From the NCBI RefSeq assembly GCF_026385475.1, contig NZ_JANIDW010000002.1:62001-126000 (forward strand): DNA of 64,000 bases, read 5' to 3'. The position numbers and the translations under genes are program-made. Source of the DNA: Bombella saccharophila (GTDB lineage Bacteria; Pseudomonadota; Alphaproteobacteria; Acetobacterales; Acetobacteraceae). This document shows positions 1 through 8,882 of the stretch, one piece after another (position 1 is the first letter of the stretch; every line of letters starts with the position of its first letter). A model generated the notes under the pieces. It did no database searches and had not been told where the DNA came from. It saw only the letters and a list, made by a program, of their open reading frames with translations.

Positions 1-251
1 TGGCCATGGGGAATTGTGCGTAAGGCAGCCCATACGCGCTCTTGATAGGCTGTACCACACAGCATGAGCGGGATGGATTGGAAATCCACCACTTTGCCAT
101 CAAAATAATCCTGCATCATGTCTCGTACCTGAAGCAGGAGTGGGGTTTCACTCTGGTCGCGTCCCCAGCCTTCATCAAGGGAGACGATGCGCCCGTCCTC
201 TTCGCTAAGAGTGAGGGCACCAAGGGGGGAATGAAAAGAAAGCTGTGGCAT
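1..251 (-). CDS. ogt: Methylated-DNA--protein-cysteine methyltransferase, N-terminal part (cut by window edge)
   Basis: Repairs O6-alkylguanine in DNA by transferring the alkyl group to its own cysteine. Translating the minus strand from the ATG at 251 gives 83 residues that run off the left edge. They start [15 protein letters not shown], contain an acidic stretch and DYFDGK, and end near [18 protein letters not shown]. This matches the family pattern FxSPLGxL ... YFxG ... GTxFQxxVWxxLxxIPxG just before the catalytic PCHR motif, which lies outside the window. Ogt and MGMT proteins are usually 155-180 residues, so about half is visible. It is divergent from mnmE, with about 75 bases between the start codons. 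Ogt and Ada C-terminal domains cannot be separated here, but the N-terminal start argues for a stand-alone Ogt-type protein. Confidence 0.8.
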   Translation of the reverse strand, partial: MPQLSFHSPLGALTLSEEDGRIVSLDEGWGRDQSETPLLLQVRDMMQDYFDGKVVDFQSIPLMLCGTAYQERVWAALRTIPHG

Positions 252-327
252 AAGCTCTAAGCTGCCTGTTTTAGTGATGAGCGTCAATTCTTTCTACAAA
301 ACGCTGCTTTTCTGGCAGGAGTGCTGT

Positions 328-1632
328 ATGAAAGGCGGCATGAACATATCTGGCGCATCCACTCACACAATTTTTGCTATAGCGACAGGCTCCGTGCAGG
401 GGGCGATTGCGGTTATGCGGGTAAGCGGGCCGGAGAGTGGTAAGATTTTAAAGGCATTATGCGGGGTTTTACCGCCGCCGCGTCATGCTAGCGTGCGGGC
501 CTTAACATATGAGGGGGATGTGTTAGACCATGCCCTTATCTTATGGTTGCCGGGGCCGCGCTCTTATACAGGGGAAGATAGTTTTGAGCTGCACCTCCAT
601 GCTGGCCCGGCGATTATAGAGGCCGTAGCGCAGGCTCTTGTGCATCTTGGTGGCCGCCCTGCTGAGCCGGGGGAGTTTACCCGCAGGGCTGTCCAAGCGG
701 GGCGGATGGATATTCTCCAAGCGGAAGCGATTGCGGATTTAATTGAGGCGGAAACACAAGCGCAGCGTCATCAAGCCTTGCGGCAAGCTGATGGGGCATT
801 AAGCCAGCTTTATACAGGATGGGCAGCGCGATTGCGGCAGATTTTAGCCCAACAGGAAGCGTTGATTGACTTCCCCGATGAGGAGCTTCCCCCAGAGGTG
901 GAGGGTGCCCTTATAGAAGATTGTCGGGTTTTAGCGCAGGAGATGCAGGCTCATCTTGCTGATGAGCGGGGCGAGATTGTGCGGGACGGGTTGAAGATTG
1001 TGCTCGCTGGGGCCCCAAATGTCGGGAAGTCGAGTTTGCTTAATGCTCTTAGTGGGCAGGATGCAGCCATCGTGACGCAAAAAGCTGGCACAACGAGGGA
1101 TGCGATAAGTGTTGAGTGGATGATTGAGGGGATTCGGGTTCGCTTGATTGATACAGCAGGGTTACGCGAGACAGAGGATGAGATTGAGGCTGAAGGCATC
1201 CGCCGGACCATGCAGCATGTGGAGAAGGCGGATGTATTGTTTCATCTCGTCGGGCCGGGGGATGAGACGCCTTTGCTCGCCCCCCATGCTGTAAAATTAC
1301 GCACTAAAACAGACCTGACTCCGGCTCAAGGAGGTGAACTTGGGGTGCATACGCAGGATGAGGCCGGTTTAACCCCCTTGCGTGAATGGCTAAAAGCACA
1401 TCTTGCCACGCTTATGGCACAACGTGGCACACCGCCTTTAACGCGGGCGCGCCATCGTGCAGGGTTGCAGGAGGCGCAGCAGCATCTTACCCATGCGTTG
1501 GAGGCCTCATGGCCGGAGGTACGCGGGGAGGAGTTGCGCTTAGCAATGCAGGCTATAGGGCGGCTGACAGGCCATGTGGATGTAGAGGCCCTGCTCGATA
1601 CAATTTTCGGCCAGTTTTGTATAGGAAAGTAA
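328..1632 (+). CDS. mnmE: tRNA-5-carboxymethylaminomethyluridine(34) synthesis GTPase MnmE
   Basis: With MnmG, this GTPase installs the cmnm5 group on wobble U34 of several tRNAs. The 434 residues hold the N-terminal formyl-THF-binding dimerisation domain (around [20 protein letters not shown]), helical segments, and an inserted G domain with G1 GAPNVGKSS near 227, G2 TTRD near 254, G3 DTAG near 275 and G4 KTD near 326. The protein ends FGQFCIGK, the invariant C-I-G-K terminus. I chose the ATG at 328 because AGGAG sits about 6 bases upstream; the frame stays open to 274, and an ATG at 340 is also possible. mnmG follows 9 bases later, so the two partners are probably co-transcribed. Confidence 0.95.
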   Translation: MKGGMNISGASTHTIFAIATGSVQGAIAVMRVSGPESGKILKALCGVLPPPRHASVRALTYEGDVLDHALILWLPGPRSYTGEDSFELHLHAGPAIIEAVAQALVHLGGRPAEPGEFTRRAVQAGRMDILQAEAIADLIEAETQAQRHQALRQADGALSQLYTGWAARLRQILAQQEALIDFPDEELPPEVEGALIEDCRVLAQEMQAHLADERGEIVRDGLKIVLAGAPNVGKSSLLNALSGQDAAIVTQKAGTTRDAISVEWMIEGIRVRLIDTAGLRETEDEIEAEGIRRTMQHVEKADVLFHLVGPGDETPLLAPHAVKLRTKTDLTPAQGGELGVHTQDEAGLTPLREWLKAHLATLMAQRGTPPLTRARHRAGLQEAQQHLTHALEASWPEVRGEELRLAMQAIGRLTGHVDVEALLDTIFGQFCIGK

Positions 1633-1641
1633 CATTACGGC

Positions 1642-3513
1642 ATGAGTACATCACATACGCAACGCTATGATGTTATCGTCGTGGGGGGCGGCCATGCAGG
1701 GACGGAAGCCGCCGCCGCCGCGGCCCGTTTTGGGGCAGACACATTGCTTTTAACCCATAAGCTGGACACGATAGGCAGCATGTCGTGCAACCCAGCGATT
1801 GGGGGCATTGGTAAAGGCCATCTCGTGCGGGAGATTGATGCCTTTGATGGCCTGATGGGCAAAGCAGCGGACCAAGCGGGGATTCATTTTAAGCTGCTTA
1901 ATCGCTCCAAAGGGCCGGCGGTGCATGGCCCGCGTGCGCAGGCGGATCGGTCCTTATACCGGGCGGCGATTCAGGGGCTTTTGGCCCAAACCCCTCATCT
2001 GACCATACTTGCCGGGGCTGTGGGGGATGTGATTGTCGAGCAAGGCCATGTGTGTGGCGTAGTGTGTGAAGATGGCCGCCGCTTCATGGCGGGGGCTGTC
2101 GTGTTGACGAGCGGGACCTTCCTGCGAGGGGTGATTCATACAGGGCGGGTGAGCCGACCAGCGGGGCGTATTGGGGATGCCCCTGCGACGATGCTCGGTG
2201 AGCGGTTGGAGGCTCTGGGGTTGAAGATGGGGCGGTTAAAAACGGGCACTCCCCCGCGCCTTGCCCGCGAGAGTATCGATTGGGAGGCCCTGCCTGCTGA
2301 TGAGGGAGACGTGCAGCCAGAGGCATTTAGTACGCTCACCACCTCTTTGCCGAATAAGCAGATTTCGTGCCGTATTACCCAAACAACGCCACAAACCCAT
2401 AAGATTATTGAGGAGAATCTCCATCTCTCTGCCATGTATGGGGGGGAGATTACCGGGCGGGGGCCGCGTTATTGCCCGTCTATTGAGGATAAAATTGTTC
2501 GTTTTGCTGGGCGCGATAGTCATCAAATCTTTTTGGAGCCAGAGGCCCTACCGGGCAATCCGGGTGGGGATTTAGTGTATCCTAATGGCATTAGCACCTC
2601 TCTCCCAGCGGAGGTCCAAGAGCTGATGATCGCCTCTATGCCGGGGTTGGAGCAAGCGCGCATCGTCACACCCGGCTATGCGGTGGAGTATGATTATGTG
2701 GACCCGCGAGAGCTGAGGCCTTCTTTGGAGTTACGAGCCCTTCCCGGTTTGTATTTGGCTGGGCAGATTAACGGGACAACAGGGTATGAGGAAGCCGGGG
2801 CGCAAGGGTTGCTCGCTGGGCTGAATGCGGCCCGCGCTGTAGGGGGGAAGGAGCCGCTCACATTAGGGCGGGAGGAATCGTATCTTGGTGTGTTGATTGA
2901 TGACCTCACCCTCCATGGCATTAGCGAGCCTTATCGGATGTTCACCTCACGGGCGGAATATCGTTTGTTATTGCGGGCAGATAATGCGGATTTACGCCTC
3001 ACCCCGAAGGCGATTGAGGCTGGCTGTGTTGGGCCAGAGCGTGAGGCTGCGTTTAAGGATACGGTATGTCAGATTGAGGCGGCGATGGAGCAGGCACGTC
3101 AGCCGGTTTTTCTGCCCCAAGATTTGCGCGCACATGGGATTGAGGTCTCCCAAGATGGGCGGCGGCGCAGCTTACTGGATGTATTAGCCACACAAGCTGA
3201 TGAAGCACAGCTTGCCCAGCTGGCCCCGTGGTTTGCGGCTTTGCCGTTGCGCATTGGGCGGCATGTGCAAACAGAGGCCCGCTATGGGGGGTATCTGCGC
3301 CGGCAAGAGCGGGAGATTCAGCAACTTAAAAGTGAGGCTTCCCTTCGTTTGCCGGAGGATTTGGATTACGGGGCGATTGGGGGGCTAAGCCAAGAGATGC
3401 AAGAGCGATTAAGCGCAGCCCGCCCGGCTGATTTTGCAGCCGCTGGGCGTGTGCGTGGTGTTACTCCTGCGGCCTTGATTGCGCTGCTGGCTTATATGAG
3501 GAGCCGTCCCTAA
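1642..3513 (+). CDS. mnmG: tRNA uridine-5-carboxymethylaminomethyl(34) synthesis enzyme MnmG (GidA)
   Basis: FAD- and NADH-dependent partner of MnmE in wobble-uridine modification. The 623-residue length is normal for the long (alpha2) MnmG. The N-terminus carries the Rossmann FAD motif [10 protein letters not shown] near residues 15-24, followed by [19 protein letters not shown] and a [15 protein letters not shown] stretch, both hallmarks of the family. The middle has GTPPR and the FAD-domain block [12 protein letters not shown]; the helical C-terminal part includes [14 protein letters not shown]. Its stop codon overlaps the rsmG start by one base (TAATG), which suggests translational coupling. 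Confidence 0.97.
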   Translation: MSTSHTQRYDVIVVGGGHAGTEAAAAAARFGADTLLLTHKLDTIGSMSCNPAIGGIGKGHLVREIDAFDGLMGKAADQAGIHFKLLNRSKGPAVHGPRAQADRSLYRAAIQGLLAQTPHLTILAGAVGDVIVEQGHVCGVVCEDGRRFMAGAVVLTSGTFLRGVIHTGRVSRPAGRIGDAPATMLGERLEALGLKMGRLKTGTPPRLARESIDWEALPADEGDVQPEAFSTLTTSLPNKQISCRITQTTPQTHKIIEENLHLSAMYGGEITGRGPRYCPSIEDKIVRFAGRDSHQIFLEPEALPGNPGGDLVYPNGISTSLPAEVQELMIASMPGLEQARIVTPGYAVEYDYVDPRELRPSLELRALPGLYLAGQINGTTGYEEAGAQGLLAGLNAARAVGGKEPLTLGREESYLGVLIDDLTLHGISEPYRMFTSRAEYRLLLRADNADLRLTPKAIEAGCVGPEREAAFKDTVCQIEAAMEQARQPVFLPQDLRAHGIEVSQDGRRRSLLDVLATQADEAQLAQLAPWFAALPLRIGRHVQTEARYGGYLRRQEREIQQLKSEASLRLPEDLDYGAIGGLSQEMQERLSAARPADFAAAGRVRGVTPAALIALLAYMRSRP

Positions 3514-4091
3514 TGCACCATGTTTCACATGAAACTGAAGCGAAGCTCGCTCACTTCACCCAGCTTTTAACGCGCTGGAATGAGAAAATTAACCTCGTAA
3601 GCCCTAAAGATATTGCCCATCTTCGCCAGCGGCATATTGAAGATAGTCTCCAACTTGTGCCGTATGTGCCTGAAGGGGCAAGGATAACCGATCTTGGCTC
3701 AGGTGGGGGCTTCCCCGGTTTGATTGTCGCTATAGCAACGGGTAATCCTGTTACGCTAATTGAGTCTGACCAACGCAAATGCGCCTTCTTACGCGAGGCC
3801 GCGCGGGAATGTGGGGCGCGTGTTAGCGTGCTGGCAAAACGGATCGAGCAAGCTGTGCTAGAGCCTGCCGATATTATCACCGCCCGTGCCCTTGCCCCCC
3901 TGCCCCAACTTTTAACGTGGGCGCGGCCTTTGTTAAAAGAGGATGGCTATTGTTTGTTTTTAAAGGGAAGAAAAACGCCAGATGAGTTGACCAAAGCCCG
4001 CTCTGACTGGCACATGCTATATAAGAGCTTCCCTAGCCATACAGACCCCGATGGGGTCCTCCTCAAGATTAGTGATTTTAGACGTGTCTAA
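3513..4091 (+). CDS. rsmG: 16S rRNA (guanine(527)-N(7))-methyltransferase RsmG (GidB)
   Basis: SAM-dependent methyltransferase that makes m7G527 in 16S rRNA. The 192 residues include the SAM-binding loop [10 protein letters not shown] at 60-69, preceded by the family block [11 protein letters not shown] near 40 and followed by [16 protein letters not shown]. Slightly shorter than many RsmG proteins but complete. It overlaps mnmG by one base, and parA begins inside its last codons. The codons for residues 3-8 lie inside a parS-like palindrome at 3521-3536, so this piece of the gene may be under dual selection. Confidence 0.95.
   Translation: MHHVSHETEAKLAHFTQLLTRWNEKINLVSPKDIAHLRQRHIEDSLQLVPYVPEGARITDLGSGGGFPGLIVAIATGNPVTLIESDQRKCAFLREAARECGARVSVLAKRIEQAVLEPADIITARALAPLPQLLTWARPLLKEDGYCLFLKGRKTPDELTKARSDWHMLYKSFPSHTDPDGVLLKISDFRRV
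3521..3536. other. parS: Candidate parS centromere-like site
   Basis: TGTTTCACATGAAACT matches 14 of 16 bases of the widely conserved chromosomal parS consensus (TGTTTCACGTGAAACA); the mismatches are at bases 9 and 16. It is a near-palindrome with 6-base arms GTTTCA/TGAAAC. It lies in the first codons of rsmG, about 560 bases upstream of parA. parS sites near parAB are typical, and ParB binds such sites to nucleate partition complexes. Identification is by motif and position only. Confidence 0.65.
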
Positions 4092-4875
4092 GCCTTCCTC
4101 TCATACTGTGCATATTATCGCCATCGCCAACCAAAAAGGTGGCGTGGGCAAAACAACAACCAGCCTGAACTTGGCAGCTGCCCTTGCGCGGCGCAAGCGT
4201 GTCTTGTTGGTGGACCTCGATCCCCAAGGCAATGCTTCAACAGGCCTTGGTTTGGAGTATGATGAGCGTGGCCGTGGCACATATGGTGCCTTGTTGGAGG
4301 ATGAACCCGCAGAGACGCTCCTCCGCAAAAGCGTGGTGCCAAAGCTGGATGTCATGCCCGCAAATGCCGACCTTGCTGGGGCCGAGCTGGAGATGATCGA
4401 CCAAGACCGGCGGGAATATCGGTTACGGGATGCACTACAACCATTACTACATCGTTACGATATTATCTTAATTGATTGTCCCCCAAGCCTTGGGTTGCTG
4501 ACATTAAACGCCCTTGTTGTGGCGCAAAGTGTGTTAGTGCCTTTGCAATGTGAGTTCTTTGCTTTGGAGGGGATCAGCCAGCTTGTACGCTCAATTGAGC
4601 GTGTGCGTTTGGCTTTTAATGCGGACCTTCATTTAGAAGGGATTGTGCTGACGATGTTTGATACGCGTAATAATCTCTCCACTCTTGTGGCAGAAGATGC
4701 GCGCGGCTTTTTTGGCGAGCAAGTCTTTAAGACGGTCATCCCGCGCAATATTCGTATTTCCGAGGCGCAAAGCCATGGCCAGCCTGTGTTGGATTATGCC
4801 CGCTCATCTACCGGGGCGCAGGCTTATGAGGCTTTGGGAGCTGAGCTGCTAAAACGGTTGAAGAAGAAAGGCTGA
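4084..4875 (+). CDS. parA: Chromosome-partitioning ATPase ParA (Soj family)
   Basis: Walker-type ATPase that drives origin segregation together with ParB. The protein has the deviant Walker A KGGVGKTT at about 18-25, the motif DLDPQGN, and the Walker B region IDCPPSLG. I prefer GTG at 4084, which overlaps the rsmG stop (GTGTCTAA); ATG at 4051 would overlap rsmG by 41 bases and GTG at 4108 would start directly before the beta strand. None has a strong ribosome binding site, which fits coupling to rsmG. About 263 residues is normal for chromosomal ParA. parB follows after 5 bases. Confidence 0.94.
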   Translation: MSKPSSHTVHIIAIANQKGGVGKTTTSLNLAAALARRKRVLLVDLDPQGNASTGLGLEYDERGRGTYGALLEDEPAETLLRKSVVPKLDVMPANADLAGAELEMIDQDRREYRLRDALQPLLHRYDIILIDCPPSLGLLTLNALVVAQSVLVPLQCEFFALEGISQLVRSIERVRLAFNADLHLEGIVLTMFDTRNNLSTLVAEDARGFFGEQVFKTVIPRNIRISEAQSHGQPVLDYARSSTGAQAYEALGAELLKRLKKKG

Positions 4876-4880
4876 GCGTC

Positions 4881-5774
4881 ATGGCAAAAAAAGCATTACC
4901 ATCGTCGCGTAAGTTAGGGCGCGGGCTTGCTGCATTACTGGGGGATGAAGCCCCTAATTTAGCCCGTGCGGGGGCCCCGCAAATAGAGGCCCGCGCGCCA
5001 TCTCAGCCGGGGAGTTTGGGGGTGGACCTTCTCTCCCCTAGCCCGTTTCAGCCGCGGCGGGATATGAATGAGGAGCATTTGGCTGAGCTTGCCGATTCCA
5101 TTCGCTCACGCGGGGTGATTCAGCCTATTTTGGTACGACCAGACCCAGAGCATAAGGGGCGGTATCAAATCATCGCGGGGGAACGCCGTTGGCGGGCCTC
5201 ACAAAAGGCGGGGCTGCATGAGGTGCCCGTTTATATCCGTCAGCTTGATGATACCGATGCTATGGCCGCGGCCATGGTGGAGAATCTCCAACGCTCGGAC
5301 CTCAACCCGGTGGAAGAAGCTATGGGATTGCAGCGTTTGTTGCAGGATTATAGCCTGACTCAAGAGGAGCTTGCTGGGGCGATTGGGAAGTCTCGCTCGC
5401 ATATTACAAACACAATGCGCTTGCTTAATTTGCCCGAGCCTGTGTTGGTTCAACTACGCGAAGGGGCTTTAAGTGCTGGCCATGCGCGGGCTTTATTAGG
5501 CCATCCTGAGCCTGTAGCGGGCATGGCGGAGGTGCTGTCTAAGGGGCTGAATGTCCGTCAGACGGAAGCTATGGTTGCGCGGTTGAATAAGGCAGAGTCG
5601 GCAGAGGTTAAAACAGCGCATCCCGCCCCAGAGATCACACGGTTGGAGGAGGATTTATCGGCCCGCTTTGGCCTGAAAACGCAAATACGGTTTAATGGCA
5701 AAAGTGGCTCTTTGAAGATCAATTATTCCTCATTAGAACAATTTGAAGCCTTGATGGCTCATCTTACACGTTAG
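4881..5774 (+). CDS. parB: Chromosome-partitioning protein ParB (Spo0J family)
   Basis: CTP-dependent DNA clamp that loads at parS and works with ParA. The 297 residues start with a basic stretch and the conserved LGRGLAALLGDE segment. They continue with the ParB/sulfiredoxin-like domain (IQPILVRP, then GERRWRASQKAGL near 100-112, the CTP-binding patch). The parS-recognising helix-turn-helix follows (TQEELAGAIGKSRSHITNTM), then LREGALSAGHARALLG. A C-terminal dimerisation domain ends the protein. It sits 5 bases after parA in the same operon, and a likely target site is at 3521-3536. Confidence 0.96.
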   Translation: MAKKALPSSRKLGRGLAALLGDEAPNLARAGAPQIEARAPSQPGSLGVDLLSPSPFQPRRDMNEEHLAELADSIRSRGVIQPILVRPDPEHKGRYQIIAGERRWRASQKAGLHEVPVYIRQLDDTDAMAAAMVENLQRSDLNPVEEAMGLQRLLQDYSLTQEELAGAIGKSRSHITNTMRLLNLPEPVLVQLREGALSAGHARALLGHPEPVAGMAEVLSKGLNVRQTEAMVARLNKAESAEVKTAHPAPEITRLEEDLSARFGLKTQIRFNGKSGSLKINYSSLEQFEALMAHLTR

Positions 5775-5861
5775 GGTGTAATCTTTTTGTCAGAATTGGT
5801 GCAAAAGCCCTTGCCCGGTCATCGGCGGTCTGTTAGAGGAAGGGCATCGGTTAGCGATTGT

Positions 5862-5937
<76 letters not shown>

Positions 5938-5973
5938 TGATCGGCCATTCTCTCCTATGTGATAGAGACGTTT

Positions 5974-6324
5974 ATGGTACCGTTTCTCCTTAAAACAGGG
6001 CTTTCTGCTATTTTAATTGCGTCTATCGCTACGGTGGGGCGGCGTCTGCCTGCTTTTGGTGCGTTGATTGCTTCACTCCCGCTTGTTTCTGTTTTGGGGA
6101 TGATGTTTCTGTGGGTAGAAAAGCCTGACCGGGCGATGATGGAAACCCATAGTGAGGCCACCTTTTGGTACGTTTTACCGTCTCTTCCCATGTTTTTGCT
6201 TATTCCGGCGTTATTGAGGCGTGGTTGGCCTTTTTGGGGAAGCTTGGCTGTGGGATGTGTTATGACCATCGTACTTTATACAGCCATGGTGTGGTGTGCG
6301 CGGCGTTACGGGATGGCTTTATAA
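5974..6324 (+). CDS. DUF3147 family small membrane protein
   Basis: About 116 residues with roughly four hydrophobic segments. The pattern follows DUF3147 proteins: an N-terminal helix, then GALIASLPLVSVLGMMFLW, a central FWYVLPSLPMFLLIPALLRR helix, and a final helix before a short basic tail. The molecular role of the family is unknown to me. I chose ATG at 5974, which places the first helix at the start; GTG at 5959 adds five residues. It stands alone between tRNA-Lys and the tandem kinase gene. Confidence 0.8.
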   Translation: MVPFLLKTGLSAILIASIATVGRRLPAFGALIASLPLVSVLGMMFLWVEKPDRAMMETHSEATFWYVLPSLPMFLLIPALLRRGWPFWGSLAVGCVMTIVLYTAMVWCARRYGMAL

Positions 6325-6509
6325 GCGATGATATAACGAGCGTGTGATCTTTTACCAAACGCCCCTTCAAACTTTGTGTATGGCGAGCTGTTAGAGTAAA
6401 GGTGAAGTTTATAAGCGTGTAACCCTTTATTATATATTGTATATGTAGTTGGGGGCAGTTTGTGCGGGTATATTTATCATAAGCCTGTTATGGAGGAGCA
6501 AGACAGGCT

Positions 6510-6551
6510 ATGATAGCAGCATCAAAAGCAATGAGAGTGCTATGCGTGTAA
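6510..6551 (+). other. Possible 13-codon leader ORF ahead of the tandem kinase
   Basis: A strong ribosome binding site (GGAGGAG at 6492-6498) is placed for the ATG at 6510, which opens only 13 codons and ends in TAA at 6549-6551. The likely start of the tandem kinase (ATG 6542) overlaps this stop in another frame and has only a weak site of its own. The short frame may therefore deliver ribosomes to the kinase start. It could also be chance, with the kinase starting at TTG 6449. Confidence 0.3.
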
Positions 6552-7990
6552 GCGAGTTCATGCCCCAGCCAATTGAGGGACGGCACCAGCCAGTGATAGC
6601 CTTGGTTGGGTGTGATGGAAGTGGGAAATCCACAGTAGGGACGACTCTGCTGGTGCAGCTAAAGGCAGAACGGCCGACGGCCTTTTGTCATCTAGGCAAA
6701 CAAGCTGGTAATTTGGGCCGTGCTTTGGAGCCTATACCCTTTCTTGGGCCTTATATAAGGGGTAAATCTAAAAAGGAAACTGCGAGAACGCGCTCTGGCA
6801 AGCGAGCGGGTGTGTTAGCGGCGATCTCTGGTTTTATATTCTCTATGCGGCGTGTTGTACGCTTTATGGCCATGCGTGCTAAGCATGAGCGTGGCTTGGC
6901 GATTTTGACAGACCGTTACCCACAAAATGTCGTTCCCGGCCCTATGGATGGCCCTTCCCTCGCGGCATTGAACCGGGATGGCATGGGGATGCGCTTATTT
7001 AGCAAGATAGAGCGCGCGCTTTATAGTCGTATGGCGCGTTTTCGCCCTGATGTGGTGATTCGCTTAAATGTGGATTTGGCTACAGCATTGCAGCGCAAAC
7101 CGGACCATGTGCCTTATAAGCTTGCGCGTAAGATTGAGGATGTGAGCCAAGTTGAGTTTGCTGGGGCGCCGATTGTGGATATTGATGCCACCGCACCTTT
7201 GGCAGAGGTACTCACCCAAGCGAAGGAGACTGTGCGGAAGGTGCTCGCCCTCTACCCTGCTCCCGCTACGTTACCAGTAAGCAAGTCAGGTCATAAGAAT
7301 GGCCAGCGGGCAGGCATATTGGTGGCTTTGGTAGGGTGTGATGGCTCTGGCAAATCGAGCATTAGTGAATATTTGGTGGAGCATTTCGCTGCTGAAAAAC
7401 CAATGCGCTATGGCTATCTTGGTTTAGGCTCTGGGGATTTAGGCCGCCGGATTGGTCGTTTGCCACTTATTGGTCCTGCTGTGGAGAAGAAGCTGAATAG
7501 CAAGGCTAAAAAAGCGCGCACAAAGGGGGAGAAAATCCCCGGTATGCTAACCGCGATTGTGATGTTTACCTTCTCTGTGATTCGGTATCGGCGGTTTTTG
7601 CGGGTAAAGCGGGCGGTGGAAGCTGGGTTCTTCGTGGTAACGGACCGGTACCCTCAAGCAGAGATTTCCGGCCATCAATGTGATGGGCCGGGTCTTTCCA
7701 CCGCATATAGCCATAATCCCTTTATTCGGCTCCTCGCATGGTTGGAACGTGGGCTTTATCGCAAAATTGCACAATTTAAGCCGGACCTTGTGATTTTACT
7801 GGACGTGGATGCGGAGACGGCCTTCCAGCGTAAGCCAGACCATGACAAAGAGGCTATGCAGGCAAAATCGGCCTTGATGCCCCAGATTACCTTTAATCAT
7901 GCTCAGCTAGAGGTGATTGATGCACGGCAATCATACGAAGCCGTGCAGGAGCAAGTGGTCACTCTGCTATGTAAGCATAACCTTATCTAA
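6542..7990 (+). CDS. Tandem thymidylate-kinase-like P-loop protein (two fused domains)
   Basis: About 482 residues made of two homologous halves. Each half has a P-loop (ALVGCDGSGKST and ALVGCDGSGKSS), a conserved LGRxIxxxPxxGP stretch, a TDRYP motif typical of dTMP-kinase-like folds, a DGP motif, and a C-terminal xDLVIxLxVDxxTAxQRKPDH element. Ordinary thymidylate kinase is about 210 residues and single-domain, so this is an internal duplication and fusion. All motifs needed for phosphate transfer are present in both halves; the substrate is unknown. Start: ATG 6542 gives a compact N-terminus, and the open frame extends to TTG 6449. It converges on the CHAD-like gene with 6 bases between. 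The context of flippase and phosphatase suggests work on an envelope polymer rather than nucleotide metabolism. Confidence 0.75.
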   Translation: MRVSEFMPQPIEGRHQPVIALVGCDGSGKSTVGTTLLVQLKAERPTAFCHLGKQAGNLGRALEPIPFLGPYIRGKSKKETARTRSGKRAGVLAAISGFIFSMRRVVRFMAMRAKHERGLAILTDRYPQNVVPGPMDGPSLAALNRDGMGMRLFSKIERALYSRMARFRPDVVIRLNVDLATALQRKPDHVPYKLARKIEDVSQVEFAGAPIVDIDATAPLAEVLTQAKETVRKVLALYPAPATLPVSKSGHKNGQRAGILVALVGCDGSGKSSISEYLVEHFAAEKPMRYGYLGLGSGDLGRRIGRLPLIGPAVEKKLNSKAKKARTKGEKIPGMLTAIVMFTFSVIRYRRFLRVKRAVEAGFFVVTDRYPQAEISGHQCDGPGLSTAYSHNPFIRLLAWLERGLYRKIAQFKPDLVILLDVDAETAFQRKPDHDKEAMQAKSALMPQITFNHAQLEVIDARQSYEAVQEQVVTLLCKHNLI

Positions 7991-7996
7991 AGGCTC

Positions 7997-8860
7997 TTAT
8001 TGGGGGGAATGGCTGAGAAAAGCGCGGATGCGCTGGGGAATCTCTTGTGGAGATTGGAAGCGGTCGCGCTTATAATTTTGCGTACCGTCTAGTTTTTTCT
8101 CGATGAGATGGTCATGCAGGTCGCCCATCATGCCGTTGATTGTCGCTAAATACTCGGAGAGTTGGTTGAGCTCATGCGAGGGGCGAATGGTACGTAGCGT
8201 ATCATTAAAGGCGACACGGCGGCTGATGATTTTGCGTACGACATGGAACTCATGACCCGTTGTGGCTTCCAATTTTGCAACCATCTTAGCAAGGCGGGCA
8301 TTTTCTCGTTTTTGATACGCTTGGATGCCAGCAGCACTATCCTCTCGCCATGAGGTGAGTGGGGCTGCGATGAGCCAGTAATAGGCTGGTGATAACGCAA
8401 CCCATAAGATGAGGCCAAGGATTAAGGTCGCGCGGCGTTGGTGGTTTTTAAAAGCGTCTTGCATATCACCCATAATGATGGTGACGATGTGGAGCAATAA
8501 GGGATAGCGGTGCTTGCGTGTAAAATTAGCACATGCAAACCGCATATGCTTAAACTTGGCGCGCTCATATTTAAAAGCGAGGCGTTCTTCCTCATCAGCT
8601 TGGCCGGAGAAAGCGATCTTGAGGATTAAACGGCGGAAGGCTTTACGGTCCACCCCATCCTCAAGCAACTGCCAGCAGAGGTTATAACCCTCGGTTACCT
8701 CTTGTGCTGTACAAAGGGGGAGGACATCCTTTGGGAGTGGCGTTGTAGGATGGGGGACATCATCTAAGAGGATATGCTCAAAGACGGTATCGAACATATT
8801 TTGTGGAAAAGCGGGGTAATGGCGCGAGCTAGCCTTACGGGAGAAGGGGAAGAAGGGCAC
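7997..8860 (-). CDS. Membrane protein with CHAD-like helical region
   Basis: About 287 residues from GTG at 8860, which has TAAGGA 7 bases upstream; the frame runs on to 8935 but would then overlap the flippase by 53 bases. One clear membrane helix lies near residues 144-166 (LILGLILWVALSPAYYWLIA). The C-terminal third has GHEFHVVRKIISRR and a later GMMGDLHDHL, which resemble the conserved His/Arg helices of CHAD domains, known for binding polyphosphate. The N-terminal half is charged and helical. The CHAD assignment is by eye and uncertain. It follows the flippase by 22 bases and is probably in one operon with it and the histidine phosphatase. Confidence 0.5.
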   Translation of the reverse strand: MPFFPFSRKASSRHYPAFPQNMFDTVFEHILLDDVPHPTTPLPKDVLPLCTAQEVTEGYNLCWQLLEDGVDRKAFRRLILKIAFSGQADEEERLAFKYERAKFKHMRFACANFTRKHRYPLLLHIVTIIMGDMQDAFKNHQRRATLILGLILWVALSPAYYWLIAAPLTSWREDSAAGIQAYQKRENARLAKMVAKLEATTGHEFHVVRKIISRRVAFNDTLRTIRPSHELNQLSEYLATINGMMGDLHDHLIEKKLDGTQNYKRDRFQSPQEIPQRIRAFLSHSPQ

Positions 8861-8882
8861 AAATAATTCCTTAGGGGGTTGG

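Noticed and set aside
140-160. GTTTCAC near the left edge as a second parS half
   Set aside because: Only one half-site is present; it is followed by TCTGG with no matching right arm.
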